Part shown: positions 18,186 to 30,183 of the stretch, in pieces
How positions within the stretch are numbered: the stretch's first letter is position 1
Layout: each line of letters starts with the position of its first letter
Assembly (NCBI GenBank): GCA_016721605.1
Contig: JADKHS010000010.1
Span: 1 to 64,000, forward strand
Origin: Nitrosomonadales bacterium
GTDB taxonomy: Bacteria; Pseudomonadota; Gammaproteobacteria; Burkholderiales; Gallionellaceae
Reading direction: 5' to 3'
Length of the DNA: 64,000 nucleotides
Position numbers and translations under genes: made by a program
The notes under the pieces: model-generated
What the model saw: the letters and a program-made list of their open reading frames with translations, nothing else
Database searches by the model: none
Told to the model about the DNA's origin: nothing

Positions 18186-18399
18186 AGAAATCCACCAAAA
18201 AATAAGGCGCGGATATTAGCATTTTTGCCGGCATCACTTCCAAGCATTGCCGATCTGCCTACTACCGCCTGGCATTGCGCATTATAAAAACGACTCAACA
18301 ATCAAATTCAAGCACCCCAGTAGCAGAATTTAGCGTGTTAGCTGCCGGAAATAGATTGATTAACTTGGAGGCATTAATTTTTACCATAGGTTTCATACA

Positions 18400-18594
18400 A
18401 TGAAAAAGATATCGATGCTTGCTACGCTGATTCTGCTGGGCGCTGGCGTGATTCTTTTGCCAAATACTGCCTATATCTTCACCGACCTCAGCACTTTGAG
18501 CGAAATTAACAGCGAAGCCATTGCCATCCGCAATACCGGCCAAGTCGCAGGGAGTGAGGGTGACGGAGAAGTTGATAAATCGAAAACCTCATAA
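18400..18594 (+). pseudogene. Exported HAF-repeat protein, N-terminal fragment
   Basis: 64 residues: a signal peptide (SMLATLLLGAGV-like hydrophobic run, residues 5-24) then YIFTDLSTLSEINSEAIAIR and NTGQVAGSEGD. This matches one HAF repeat (typically TDLGTLGG..AxAINxxGQVVG) of extracellular proteins that carry many such repeats. The chain then becomes acidic and ends, so this is a truncated start. The flanks 18186-18399 and 18595-18889 show no other gene. Confidence 0.5.
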
Positions 18595-18889
18595 TTTAGC
18601 GTGTCGAAAAATTTTTACACTTGCGCTCTAAAATCTCTCCCTGCGAATGTCTATTACCTGTACTTAAATTATTTAATGTAATGAAATTCATGCGGTTACA
18701 TTTTAATGTTGCTTTCAGGCATGGATTATGCTTGGTCATTTTGGTTAATACTTAATGCATTGACAAGGGCAACACGATAGGAATTAGCGAATGCAGTAAT
18801 CGTATCTGACATTTGTGTATTTACGCCTTCCATCACCCGATATTAATGTTTCTAATTGTAAGGCGGTTTCTATCACTTCGGAGATTCAG

Positions 18890-19550
18890 ATGGCGAATAA
18901 TTTACGCGAAAGCGCTGGATTCACGGCTTTTATTGAGCGGTATCATATCAAGTCAAATGTATTGAAGAAAATATTTGTAGCCACGCTCTGTTCGCTGCTT
19001 GGGTTACCGCTGGCACAAGCGACGGTCATCGATTTCGAGGACTTACTCGATGGCGATATAGTGACAGCCCAATATGCGGACGTCGCTTTCCAGAACACCT
19101 TGGTATTAACAGCAGGGTTGAGCTGAACGATTCTGAATTCCCCCCTAAGTCCGGGGTGAACGTCGTGTTTGATAACGGCGGCCCGATCATAATAAACTTT
19201 ACTAATCCGATGACAAGTGTGAGCGGGTTTTTCAATTATTTGATGGGCCTCAATTTCCTTGCCTTCGATTCCATCGGGACGCAAATCGCGGCAGCAAGCT
19301 CCGCTTTCAGCTCTAATTTAGCCCTGTCGGGCGACGTCGGATCGACGCCCAATGAATTCCTGCAAGTAACAAGCGCCACCGGGATTGCCAGCGTAAGCAT
19401 TAGCGGCGATCCGCTGGTGCTTCGTTTACGCTTGACGATCTCACCTTCCGGCAGTTTCATTGAATCCTGGGCGAACCCGCCACATTTTCGCTTCTTCCGA
19501 TCGGACTCGCCGCCATTGGCCTGCGCCGTAGACGAAGGCCTATATTTTAG
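18890..19550 (+). pseudogene. PEP-CTERM sorting-domain protein with several frame breaks
   Basis: The ATG at 18890 has GGAG upstream; a signal-type segment (KKIFVATLCSLLGLPLAQA) leads to VIDFEDLLDGDIVTAQYADV. The frame breaks near 19125 and resumes with VNVVFDNGGPIIINFTNP. Another break near 19420 exposes SFTLDDLTF. After a further in-frame stop (19461) the C-terminus EPATFSLLPIGLAAIGL then RRRRR (to the TAG at 19548-19550) is a clear PEP-CTERM signal. Such proteins are processed by exosortase and exported to the surface or polysaccharide matrix. At least three disruptions mean it is a pseudogene or badly sequenced. Confidence 0.72.
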
Positions 19551-19828
19551 CGCACAAGCCATCGACCATATCCTCGCTATAGCAGGCGGCTGAAAAACTT
19601 TAAATTTTGATTTTTTCACGCTTTGCACTAAATTTACCGTAATTAATCGCCGCCTTGGATTGGAGGCAACGTAAGCGATTTGACAATAGGACATATTGTC
19701 CCAAGTTTGATAAGGATTTTGAACGCCGCAATAATAATTTCGGCAGCCTTGTGATGCGATCGCAGATTTGGGAGGGTGTGGAGAGTCCACGTACGGGAGT
19801 CGAGTAAACCTTAAGGGGAGTTTCGAAT

Positions 19829-22800
19829 ATGCGCAACCGAATTGTGGTCTTATTATTGACCGCGCTGTTACAACTCCTTGTTTCGGCTATGGCCGTAGCA
19901 GGAACCGTTGGGGCCACCGGCATCAATCCAGCTTCAACTCCTGCTGGGGTGCATCTGCTTTGTCACGGTCACCTCAGTCATCACCGATCCCTCGGTTATT
20001 CCTGCAAGCATCAACCTGCAGAAGCTTGATGCCGGTGGCCGCGTGGTGGCTGTGCCAGGCACGCTGCACGACGATGGACTGGATGGCGATGCTGTGGCGG
20101 GCGATAAGATATACAGCATCACCACTACTGTCCTGGAAAGCAATACCGGTACCGTCAAATACCGCGTCTCAGCCGGGTTCTTGGGGGAGCTTGTTGCGGG
20201 TTTTCTCGCCGGCGGTAAGCGTTAGCATCACCGGTACATCGACAGGGATCGCCATTACATCTCCGGCCAATGCCGCCTATCTGAATACGCCTATCATTAC
20301 CGTCAGCGGCACGGTAGGTGACCCAGCCGCTCAGGTCAATATCAACGGCAGCGTTGCGACAGTCAGCAACAAGTCGTTCGTCATCTCGCTGCCCCTGAAC
20401 GAAGGTCCGAATATTATCACCGCCGTGGCGGCCAACAGTAATGGCACCACCAGCACGGCCAACATATTGGTCACGCTGGACACTACGCCGCCCCATCTCG
20501 CTATCTATACCCCGACCAACAACGGCGTAACAACAGATGCCTCGGCAACCATCACCGGCTTGGTCAACGACATCGTCGTCGGCACTGTCAACCCGCAGCA
20601 GGCCACGGTTACTGTCAACGGCGTTGCTGCCCAAGTTCTCAATCGCTCTTTCATCGCCAATAACGTCCCGCTGTCGATGGGCAGTAACACCATTCGGGCA
20701 GTTACCGCAGACCGGGCTGGCAATACAGCCACAACCTCAGTTTCTGTCACTCGTCACCCCAGAATCAGACCACCCTGAAGGTTCAATCCGGCAACATCCA
20801 GACAGGCACCATCAAAACCTTGTTGACGAGCCCCTCGTAGCCAAGCTGGTCAATGCTTCGGGTGCGCCTGTGGCCAACACCCCGGTCGTCTTCGGGTTAC
20901 CAATCAGGATGGCAGCGTCAGCCTAACCGGCGCCAACGGGTCTGGCCTGAGCGCCCTCGCTGCCAACACCGATGCGCAAGGCCTTGTGTCGGTTTTCTTT
21001 ACACTGGGATCCCATGCCGGCGTGGGCAACAACGTGGTTGAGGCTTCCACCGCCGGTGTGCCAAGCACAGCGCAATTCGTCGCTTCCGCTACCCCGGCAG
21101 CCCCAGGGCTAATCGTCGTCGATTCGGGCAACAACCAGAAAGGCGTCATAGGGCGGCCTCTGCCACTGCCTTTCATCGCCATTGTTACCGATAGCGGCAA
21201 CAATAGGTTGCCTGGAGTCAAGGTTACCTTCAATGTCAAAAAAGGTGGCGGCAATTTTGCGACTAAATCCAGCGTGGATGTCACCACCGACAGCGACGGG
21301 CGCGCCATGGCCACCCTCACCCTCGGCCCCGATGCCGGTGTGAATAACAACCTGGTGGAAGTCAACTTTACCGGCAACACCGGCTTCCCGTCGGCCTTCA
21401 TCGCCACCGGCATGGCCCCCTCTGGCAGACCAGACCCGCATTAGCGGTGTGGTGCTAGACAACAGCAACAACCCTATCCCCGGCGTCACCATGCGCCTGT
21501 ACCAGATCAACCAGGGCGCCCGCAGCAACATCCCGCAGGAAGTCGCGCAACCGGTGCGAACCGATGCGCAAGGCCAGTTTCTGATGAAGCCCGTGCCGGT
21601 GGGCGTATTCAAGCTCATGGCGGACGGTGGCACGGCTACGCGCTCCGGCAGTTGGCCTACACTCGAATATGACATGATCACTGTCCCGGGCAGGACAACG
21701 CTCTGGACTTACCCATTTATCTCCCGGAACTACTGCCGCAAAACAGGCTGTGTGTGAACGAAACCACCGGCGGCACCTTGACTATCCCCAGGCACCCGGT
21801 TTTGCGCTGACCATCGCTCCCGGCTCGGCCAGCTTCCCAGGCGGCTCGCGCTCGGGCTGCGTCTCCGTCACCGGTCAACATGGACAAGGTGCCCATGGCA
21901 CCGGGCTTCGGGCCAGCAGCCCCGTTTCATTGTTACCATCCAGCCGGTGGGTGCCACCTTCAACCCACCCGCCGCGCTGACCATCCCCAATGTGGATGGT
22001 TTGGTGCCCCGCGCGGTCACCGAGATGTATTCCTATGACCATGACTTGGCCAGCTTCGTGGCCATCGGCTCGGGCACGGTTAGCGAAGATGGGGACGTCA
22101 TCCGCTCCGATCCCGGCGTGGGGGTGCTGAAAGCGGGATGGCATTGCGGAGGAGACCCGAGTACGTCGGGGAGTGCGGGGACGTGTCCTACCTGCAACAA
22201 GTGTCAGGGAGCGAGCTGTGTGGCAGACGACAATAACAGTACGCCCACACAAGCATCTCCCACTGATTGTAAGCTTCAAAAATGCCAAGGCGGGGTGGTG
22301 GCTAGCATCGACAATGATGCTGAGCAACCAACAAACATTTGTAAAGAATGTAAGATTGGACAGCCACAAGATCGCGCTAATGGCAGCACTCCTGCTGACC
22401 AAAACAAATGTTGTTTCAATGGTCAGGCATTGTCGAAACTAAATAACCCATACGATATCTTGATAGCTCAATGCCCAACGAGAACGCAAGTTCCAGATTC
22501 TACTGCTGGCCGTCTGCATGAAATCGATGGTTGTACTTGGTCACCAGATAATTTGGAAAGCTGGGACAATTTGCCGTTTGCAATTAATTATAATCTTTAC
22601 GTTACGAATCCAATTTGGGGACAGTTAACAATAAGTGGTAATTTATCATCGATTGCCAATGCCGATAAGATTTTGCCCTGTAACGCACACGATCTCTGTT
22701 ACCAAACGTGTGGCAATCAAAAAATGACTTGTGATGATGCACTTGTTTCTGGGATAGATTCCAGTTGCGATACTGGATACCCTTTCCCTGCAACAGACCT

Positions 22801-22950
22801 GATCAAACCGAGTGCGTTGAGTACGAGGAAGAATACAATAGTTGCAAAGGGATTAGTTCTACATTCAGGGATGGTGTAAATAGTGGAAGCGGTATGACTG
22901 CTTATAAAGATAGGCAAACCCAATATTGCGCCTGCTGTAAGACTGAATAA
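19829..22950 (+). CDS. Very large Ig-domain surface protein with C-terminal phospholipase A2-like domain (polymorphic-toxin-like), many frameshifts
   Basis: A signal peptide starts at 19829 (RIVVLLLTALLQLLVSAMAVAG). Pieces in alternating frames read as one protein of about 1030 residues: a DDGLDGDAVAGDKIY domain; Glucodextran_B-like Ig domains (20240-20750); two Big_1-like Ig domains (20830-21420); a carboxypeptidase-regulatory-like repeat (ISGVVLDNSNNPIPGVTMRL); a conserved pre-toxin block (MDKVPMAPGF, YSYDHDLASFVAIG); a Cys-rich linker; and a C-terminal domain with PCNAHDLCYQTCG and later paired Cys ending YCACCKTE. HD next to Cys is the catalytic signature of phospholipase A2. About ten single-base breaks interrupt it (e.g. 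near 19945, 20205, 20755, 20900, 21430, 21690, 21800, 22790). The architecture matches RHS-like/contact toxins. Confidence 0.65.
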
Positions 22951-22971
22951 GTAATCGGAGAGACATAAATT

Positions 22972-24165
22972 ATGCGTATATTGAGTTGGCTGATTTTGAG
23001 CTTATGTTCTTTTAATTTGGCTCTCGCTGAACAGATTGTAAATAAGTATGAATACAATATCGATCAACAAATAATTAAAGTATTTCCCGTGGATAAAAGT
23101 ATTAATGGAGCTTTGTTTATCTATAAGAAATACCTAGAAAAACGTAAGTCTCGCATTGATCCGGAGCGCAGCAAATAATTGTTTATGAAATTGAAGATAC
23201 TACGCTTGCGAAGAGAGTCCCATTTTTACTATTGGTTCCGAGGATAAGAATGAAATCGGGGTTATTTCTAGAGTAATTGATGGGTACATGATTCCTATGG
23301 TTCGTGGACAAAATCTTGTTGAAGTGTATGGATATGACTCTAATAAACAGGCCGTTCAGAAAGTCAGCCTGCCTTATGCATCTGAAAGGGAGTGGCCGTT
23401 TCGAAAAATATTTGCCCTCACAGAGGGCTACATGACAGCGGGTTCTTCTGACTCAAATCCTAGTGCCACATTTTATATGTATAACAACTCGACCAAGCAT
23501 AAAATTGACCTCCACAGTGCGGTTGGCAATATTCTCAGCGTTGATGATGCTACTGAATTAAATGGTCGTATTTATATCGTAGGCACTTCTGTTGCGGCGA
23601 TTAGTGGTGATGCAAGTAATGTATGGGTTTACAGTATAGATAAACGGTTTTCAAAAAGAGTATTCATTCTTATTTCTTAAAATTGATATGGCTATGTCAC
23701 ATCATGCAGAATTTATTAAGTCACTTCATTCTTTTCCTCTGTTCAAGTTTTAAGTCGGAAATCCAAGTTTGCGCCCCATACAGTGCGGATATTCAAGTTG
23801 TTGGTGAAGCCAGAAATGGTGTGGCAGTTCGATTTGAACAAAATTGAAGGGCTGCAAAATATTGCAAGTGCTGGCGTTTGCAAAGATGAATATGTCATAG
23901 CGCAGATAAATAATACTAAGCCATCTCGTACAGCCGATAATATTATATATAGAGAAATTGGTTCAAAGGCAAAGAAAAAAGAATTTGGACTGAAAAAACT
24001 GTCACTGGTGGATTTTTGACAAGTATTTATTTGCAACCAACTTCTGAATATTTATTTTCGCTAATGAATTACAGTAAAACAGAGAATGTTAGGCGGCAGG
24101 ATGGCTGGTATAGCTGGATGGGTTACCGTGTTGATAAATACACTATGTCGAAAGGGTGCATTTAA
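22972..24165 (+). CDS. Secreted protein of unknown function next to the PLA2-like toxin (immunity candidate), frameshifted
   Basis: The ATG at 22972 follows GGAGAG. The signal peptide is RILSWLILSLCSFNLALAEQ. The reading frame breaks near 23165, 23220, 23680 and 24010 but stays protein-like through VYGYDSNKQAVQKVSLPYAS, GNILSVDDATELNGRIYIVG and DGWYSWMGYRVDKYTMSKGC up to a TAA at 24163-24165. A second protein could start at 23704. No family recognised. It starts 21 bases after the PLA2-like gene and is exported, which is what a periplasmic immunity protein for a phospholipase toxin would need; this role is inference. It is A+T rich compared with its neighbours. Confidence 0.45.
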
Positions 24166-24290
24166 CATGCGTAGTGCTCAGGATAACTGCCCGCGAAACT
24201 TAAATTTAGTGGGGCATCAGAGACTATAGAGGGGACTATTGTTATTATGATAATTCGCAATGGAAGAAACGCCCTTGCTTGTAGCTTGCA

Positions 24291-27200
24291 ATGCTGTTAC
24301 TGCAGTTTTCATCCCTTATTAATGCGGCGGAAACTCTGAATCAAAACTGCACCGTCAGCGTCCTGAACCGCAACGTTCAGGTCAACGCCGATGGCACTTG
24401 GGTGCTGCCCAACATTCCGGCCAACTTCAGTGCGTACGCGCCCGTGCCACTTGTGTGCAGAATGGGGTGACGAGCTACGGCCAGACCGACTACTTCACCA
24501 TTCCTGCCAATGGTTCCGTCACGCTGCCCCCGATGATCCTGGGCTCCACCAGCGCCATTCCAACCTCGGTGACGCTTGCCGCCCCGCCTCCACCGCTGAC
24601 CAGCCAGGCGCCCACGCTGCAACTGGGGTAACCGCCAGCTATGCCGATGGCCATTCAGCCGATATCTCCTCCTCCAGCGGGCGTACCAGCTGCAGCATCA
24701 GCAACCCAGCCATCGCCACCATATCGCCTGAAGGTCTGGTCACCGCCATGCGCAGCGGCACGGTCATGGTTCAGGCTATCAACGAGGGGGCGCAGGGCAT
24801 CCTGATGCTGCGCGTGGCCTTCGCCGCCGCCGATTCGGATGGTGATGGCATTACAGACGAGGAGGAAATCCGTCTGGGCATGAATCCCAACAACCCCGCC
24901 GACGCCTTATTGGACGAGGACCATGATGGCCTGACGGCCCTTGAAGAATACCGGCGCGGCACAGATCCCCATAATCCTGACACTGACGGGGATGGAATCC
25001 CGGATGGCGACGAAGTGCACGGCACTCTGGGCTTTGTCACCAATCCTCTGCTGGCGGATACCGATGGCGATGGCATCAGAGACAAGACCGAAATCCAGAC
25101 TGGCAGCAACCCCACCAATGCCAGCAGTTTTAACCTCGCTCAGGCGCTGACGGGCATACGGGTGAACCCGCTAATTTCACCTTGACTGTGAACTCGATCA
25201 TTGGCGAGGCCAGCGTTCAACTCTCGGTTATTGGCACGCTGATTGATGGGCGCACCATCAACCTGAACAGTACGCTACGGGGCACAAGTTATGCCAGCAG
25301 CAACCTGGCAAACTGCAATTTTGGTTCCCCGGACGGGCGAGTCTTTGCGAGCGCAGAGGGATCTTGCACCATCACAGTTAACAATAACGGGTTTACTGCT
25401 GTATCCACCGGGAGGGTGCAAAGCTTTAACCCCACGGCGTTGTCTTACGTGACGATTCCCGGCTTTGCCAATGATGTTGCGGTTTCCGGTGATTATGGCT
25501 ATGTTGCGGCAGGCAGCGGCGGTCTAAAGATCGTCGCACTCAGCTCCGACCGGAGAACACCGAGCATTGTTGCTTCTCTGAATTTATCGGGGAATGCCAA
25601 TGCGGTCACCCTCGTAGGTAGTCGAGCCTATGTCGCGGCCGGTAGTGCAGGCCTGCATGTCATCGACATCACCAACGCGCTGGCTCCTCGCCTGTTGGGC
25701 TCATTTGCCACCGGTGGCAATGCGATGGGCGTCAAGGTGGTCGGAACAACGGCCTTCGTGGCAAGCGGTCCCAATCTGCAGGTCGTGAATGTTTCGAACC
25801 CCACAGCGATGATCACTGTAAGCACTCTGTCTATCGGAGGAACGGTGTGGAACCTGGATATTGATCCGAGCCGTAACTTGGCGCTTGTCGCTGCTGGAAG
25901 TTCTGGTATCCGGGCTGTCGACATCAGTAACGTCGCTGCGCTTGTCCTTAGAGGTCAGGTCTTGACAGGTGACGCACGCGGTGTGGCCATGCGCGGCAAT
26001 TATGCCTACGTCGCGGATTACAACAACAGCACGACCTCCATCGATATCACTAACCTCAATGCTCTAGCGCTATTGTCCAGTACCGCCGAATCTGGGCGGA
26101 TTCCTGCAAGGCGTTGTGTTGTCAGGAAATTTCGCCTTGGGCGCAGATGTGCTCTTTGTAAATGGCGTTCCGATCGTTGATATCAGCGACCCGACGGTGC
26201 TGCGACCACGAACCATACTGAACTTTACCGATCGCGATGACAATGGCATGGGGATCGCGGTGGATGGTAGCTTTGTTATCTTGCAGCCGATCGTTCCAGC
26301 CTGAATCGTGGTGGATCTTTCGGTGATAGTCGTTTATATATCGGGCAGTTCCAGCCACGCGTGGATTTGGCGGGTGTTGCGCCTACGGCGACCATTACTA
26401 CTCAACAAATGGGGCAGTGCTGTTTGAAGGCGAACAAATTACTTTCTCGGTGAATGCTGTCGACGATGTCGCTGTTGCTGCGGTGCAATTTCTGATCGAT
26501 GGCCATGATGTATTCACGACAACCTCAGCCCCCTATCAATACACGTTCATGGTTCCGACCGGCGTGAATTCGCTCACATTGGGGGCAGAGGCTGCTGACT
26601 TGGGTGGCAATGTCGGTGCGGCAACTGGCATCTCTGTATTAGTCAAGCCAGACCCGCTGACGGTTGTAACTGGGCTGCTCGTGGATGCCAACAATACCCC
26701 GTTGTCAGGCGCGACCGTACCGCACCGAGGAGGACGCACCGGCGTGACAGGTCCCAATGGCCGATTTTCGATTGCAGGTGTCCCGACGGTGCTGGGTAAT
26801 ATCTTCGTCAACGCAAGCTATGCGGCGACAGACGGTACTTTGTTGACCGGGACTTCAGCATCCCTTGGCCGGTGCGCGGCGGCACTACCGATGTGGGTAC
26901 GACTACGCTGATCTCGGCGCAGTTTGAAACCAATTATGGTACCTATTTGAGTAACTGCGATGACTGTTCTTTCCTGCGTTTGCTCCTTTTTAGCTTCCCA
27001 TACTATGGAATTAACTATACAAATACCTTTGTCGGGACGAATGGATATTTGACTTTTAACAGCGGGGATTCAACTTTCACTGAGAATGTGCCGTCGTTTA
27101 CATCCAGACCAAGGATATCAGCGTTCTTTGATGATTTGTATGGTGCTAGATCCGCTGTGGGGGCTGTAGATCGCAACTTTGACGCCTTGGCTGGGGAGGC

Positions 27201-27348
27201 TATTTACGAGTACTTTACCACCACCAATCTCTTTGACCTCGATAACGGGTTTGTGATTTTTTCGCCCAATGGCAGCGGGGGATATAACGTTCGTACCATA
27301 TTGCCCACACCGCCTGCTGCTGCTTCTTTAATTTCCGGTGGGCAGTAG
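24291..27348 (+). CDS. Large surface protein with calcium-binding TSP3-like repeats, LVIVD repeats and Ig/carboxypeptidase-like domains, frameshifted
   Basis: A possible ATG at 24291 leads into LNQNCTVSVLNRNVQVNADG, an N-terminal module also typical of RHS-like surface proteins. Then come a Big_2-like Ig domain (ISNPAIATISPEGLVTA), four Asp-rich calcium loops of thrombospondin type 3 style (DSDGDGITDEEE, DTDGDGIPDGDE, DTDGDGIRDKTE; 24830-25120), an LVIVD/beta-propeller-like stretch (25440-26300; VSGDYGYVAAGSGGLKIVAL), an Ig-like domain (26420-26650), a carboxypeptidase-regulatory repeat (26660-26830) and a nidogen-like end (27000-27300; RISAFFDDLYGARSAVGAVD). At least six frame breaks (about 24420, 24630, 25180, 26085, 26300, 26860). 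A calcium-stabilised adhesin-like role is likely. Confidence 0.6.
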
Positions 27349-27420
27349 GGTCTAAATGGATAACCTGGTTACTGATGAATGGAAGATGCTGTTACAACTG
27401 TTGGTAGAGAGGAGTATGGA

Positions 27421-27815
27421 ATGCTAGGTAGACACAAAATGTTGGGAGTTGTACTTGCTAGCTGCATGGTAACTTCGATAACTCAGCCTGGGCTTCTCAA
27501 ACTCTCCCGTTAGACTTGTCTTTTGCTGAAGTGGTTGTAACATCTTCGTCGAATATCACGTATGTGGGGATGGCAAACACGGATGCTCAAGGACGCTTCG
27601 TTCTGAATGGTGTTCCAGCTGGGGGCATCAACGTGGTTATCCGCCGTAATGGCGTCATCATTGGCCAAGGCGCGGGAGTGACCGCGGGCGGTAATCTGAG
27701 CCAAGCCCAGGAATTGAATGTCACAGTTGAGCGCTTGCCCGATACATTGAAGTCTGTTCCTCCCCCAGTGATATCAAAGATGATTGGTACACTTAGCACA
27801 GGAGGTGTGTTATGA
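27421..27815 (+). CDS. Small exported carboxypeptidase-regulatory-like (beta-sandwich) protein, one frame break
   Basis: The ATG at 27421 gives a signal-type segment (KMLGVVLASCMV); the frame breaks near 27470 and continues as SAWASQTLPLDLSFAEVVV. The mature part contains MANTDAQGRFVLNGVPAGGI, the turn typical of carboxypeptidase-regulatory/SpaA-like beta-sandwiches. The TGA overlaps the ATG of the di-heme cytochrome gene (ATGA at 27812), so both are probably in one operon with the large surface gene upstream. About 130 residues. Confidence 0.5.
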
Positions 27816-29352
27816 AGCGGCTCATCGGGATGGTGGCGCTTCTGGCTGCATCGGCATTGTTCACCGGTGCGAGTTACCCATCAGGTACTGGCACAGCCCG
27901 AAAGCAGATTGGTCGTGAGGTTGCCATTGAGCAACACCTCCAGGACGATGAAGAATTCAAAATTAACATTAGTGATTTAATCGCTTATGGAAAGAAGCTA
28001 TTCAGTGCTAATTGGACCGAACAGGACGGGGGCGGGCGTCCATTAACCAAGGGAAATGGCAGGGAGCTTTCAGATCCGAAGGAACCCTTGATTGGAACGC
28101 GCAGTTTCAATCAATTTCCGGCCCTGATTCGAATTCTTGTGCGGGTTGCCATAATTCACCTTTCGGTATACCTGGTGGGGGTGGTGACTTCGTCACTAAT
28201 GTATTCGTCCTTGGTCAGAGGTTTGATTTTGCGACCATGGATCCAAAGGATGTAATTCCAACCAAGGGAACGGTTGATGAGCAAGGAAAATCGGTAGCGC
28301 TCGGCAATATTGCTAATTTGCGGGCATCAACTGGAATGTTTGGCGCAGGTTATATTGAAATGCTTGCCCGTGAAATGACTGAAGATCTGCATAAAATTAG
28401 AAATAGCATGCGGCCTGGTGACAATCGTATCTTAAATACCAAGGGTATTAGTTTCGGACGACTATCCCGTGGTGTTGATGGCGTATGGGATATTAGTAAA
28501 GTGACTGGGCTACCTCGCGCCAGCATCCTGACAGCCACATCCCTGGATCCTCCTACGCTCGTGGTTCGACCTTGGTCTCAGGCTGGAAATTCCGCATCAC
28601 TTCGAGAATTTACCAACACTGCAATGAATCATCATCATGGAATTCAAACGACAGAACGTTTTGGTAGCGATACCGATCCTGATGGCGACGGCGTCGTTAA
28701 TGAGTTGACACGTGCGGATATGACTGCATTATCTGTGTATCAGGCAACGTTAGCTGTACCCGGGCAAGTCATCCCAAATGATCCGGAGATCGAGAAGGCA
28801 ATTATCCATGGGCAACAGGTATTCTCCCAAATTGGATGTTCCGAATGTCATATCCCTGCTTTGCCATTGACCAAGAAAAACTGGATATATACTGAACCCA
28901 ATCCCTATAATCCATCAACAAATCTTAGAGTAGGTGAGGCGCAAACTCTTAATATCGATCTTAATGATCCTGGCTTGCCTCAGCCCAGGTTAAAGCCAGA
29001 AAATGGCAACACCAATGTGATCACGGTGCCAGCTTTCACAGATTTAAAACTGCATGATATTACCGATCCTGCTGATGACTATGGAGTTGAGCCATTAGAT
29101 ATGAACCAGCCAGTCTGGTCTCAAAAGTTTGTGGCGGGCAATAGGAAGTTCATAACCAAGCGCCTGTGGGGAGCCGCGAATGAACCGCCTTTCTTTCACC
29201 ACGGATTGTTTACCACCCTCAGACAGGCGGTATTGGCTCATTCTGGTGAGGCGTTGAATTCACGTCGGTCATTTCAAAGCTTGGTAACATACGATCAGGA
29301 TTCATTAATCGAGTTCTTGGAAATCACTTCAAGTCCTGACGCCGGGCGCTAA
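27812..29352 (+). CDS. Di-heme c-type oxidoreductase (DHOR/DUF1111-like), one frameshift
   Basis: A signal peptide at the N-terminus (RLIGMVALLAASALFTGA). The frame of the first 90 residues meets the long frame 28012-29352 after a one-base break near 28110; together about 513 residues. Two CxxCH heme sites: CAGCHN near 28140 and CSECHI near 28842. Other family landmarks are SGPDSNSCAGCHNSPFG, GAGYIEMLAREMT, TPDGDGVVNELTRAD-like FGSDTDPDGDGVVNELTRAD, and the C-terminal LKLHDITDP and FFHHGLFTTLRQAVLAHSGE. Such periplasmic or surface cytochromes (MauG-like relatives) act in oxidation or maturation. The operon context with surface proteins suggests it modifies or serves them. Confidence 0.8.
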
Positions 29353-29615
29353 AGATTTAGTCGTAGATGAGAACTTTGAGAAAAAATCTGGCCTGTAGCC
29401 CATCACAATGATCCTGAACAGAAACAACATATGTCTCATCAGAGCATCTTGCATCACGTTTACATTCAGGATGCAGGCCAAAAGCCATAGATTAATCTCT
29501 CAGAGTCCGGTAGCACAAGATGAACGGGCGGATGAAAAAACTACCCGTTTCGATGACTTGCGCGCGACCATGAATACTATGACAATAACCGCTTTCATTT
29601 AACCGAGAAAAACCT

Positions 29616-30123
29616 ATGGCCACTTATATGTACACCACGTCCGTACCTGTTTTCAAACAGCTATTGAACAGCCTCAGTGTTATTTTGACCAAGGCTGAGA
29701 CATACGCTACCGAGAAAAAAATTAATCCGACGGTATTATTGGAGGCACGGCTATACCCTAATATGTTCCCCTTGAGCCGCCAAGTGCAAATTGCTACCGA
29801 TTTCGCCAGGAGCGTATCAGCACGGCTAGCGGGTGTTGAGGTACCAGCATATGACGATAACGAACAAACCTTCGCCGAGTTGCAGACACGAATTAGCAAG
29901 ACCTTGTCGTTTATTGAAAGCCTAACCCCCTCACAATTCGAAGGCAGCGAAACACGTGAAATCGTGTTACGCCCGGGCACACCGAAGAGAAAAAATAGTT
30001 GGCCACACCTACCTATTCAATTACGGTTTGCCGCAATTTTTATTCCATGTCACCACGGCTTATGCGATTTTGCGGCACAATGGCCTGGAAGTCGGCAAAG
30101 GCGACTTTATGGGTGCCTATTAA
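29616..30123 (+). CDS. DUF1993 family protein, frameshifted (copy 1)
   Basis: The first 125 residues read ATYMYTTSVPVFKQLLNSLS onward and include RLYPNMFPLSRQVQIATDFA. A one-base break near 29993 hides the end, which resumes in the next frame as GHTYLFNYGLPQFLFHVTTA and YAILRHNGLEVGKGDFMGAY, ending at the TAA 30121-30123. It is a clear paralogue of 33169-33681. DUF1993 proteins are helical DinB-like bundles of unknown function. The His in HVTTAYAILRHNG is conserved between copies. Confidence 0.8.
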
Positions 30124-30183
30124 GGTTATTTGAGTTTAGAGCGACGCACGATATAGTCGCCAAATGTTGGGGGATGCGCTTCG

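Noticed and set aside
29408..29602. 64-residue open frame between the cytochrome and DUF1993 genes
   Set aside because: No RBS, no signal or fold pattern, and no similarity I can name; the 29353-29615 gap is left empty.
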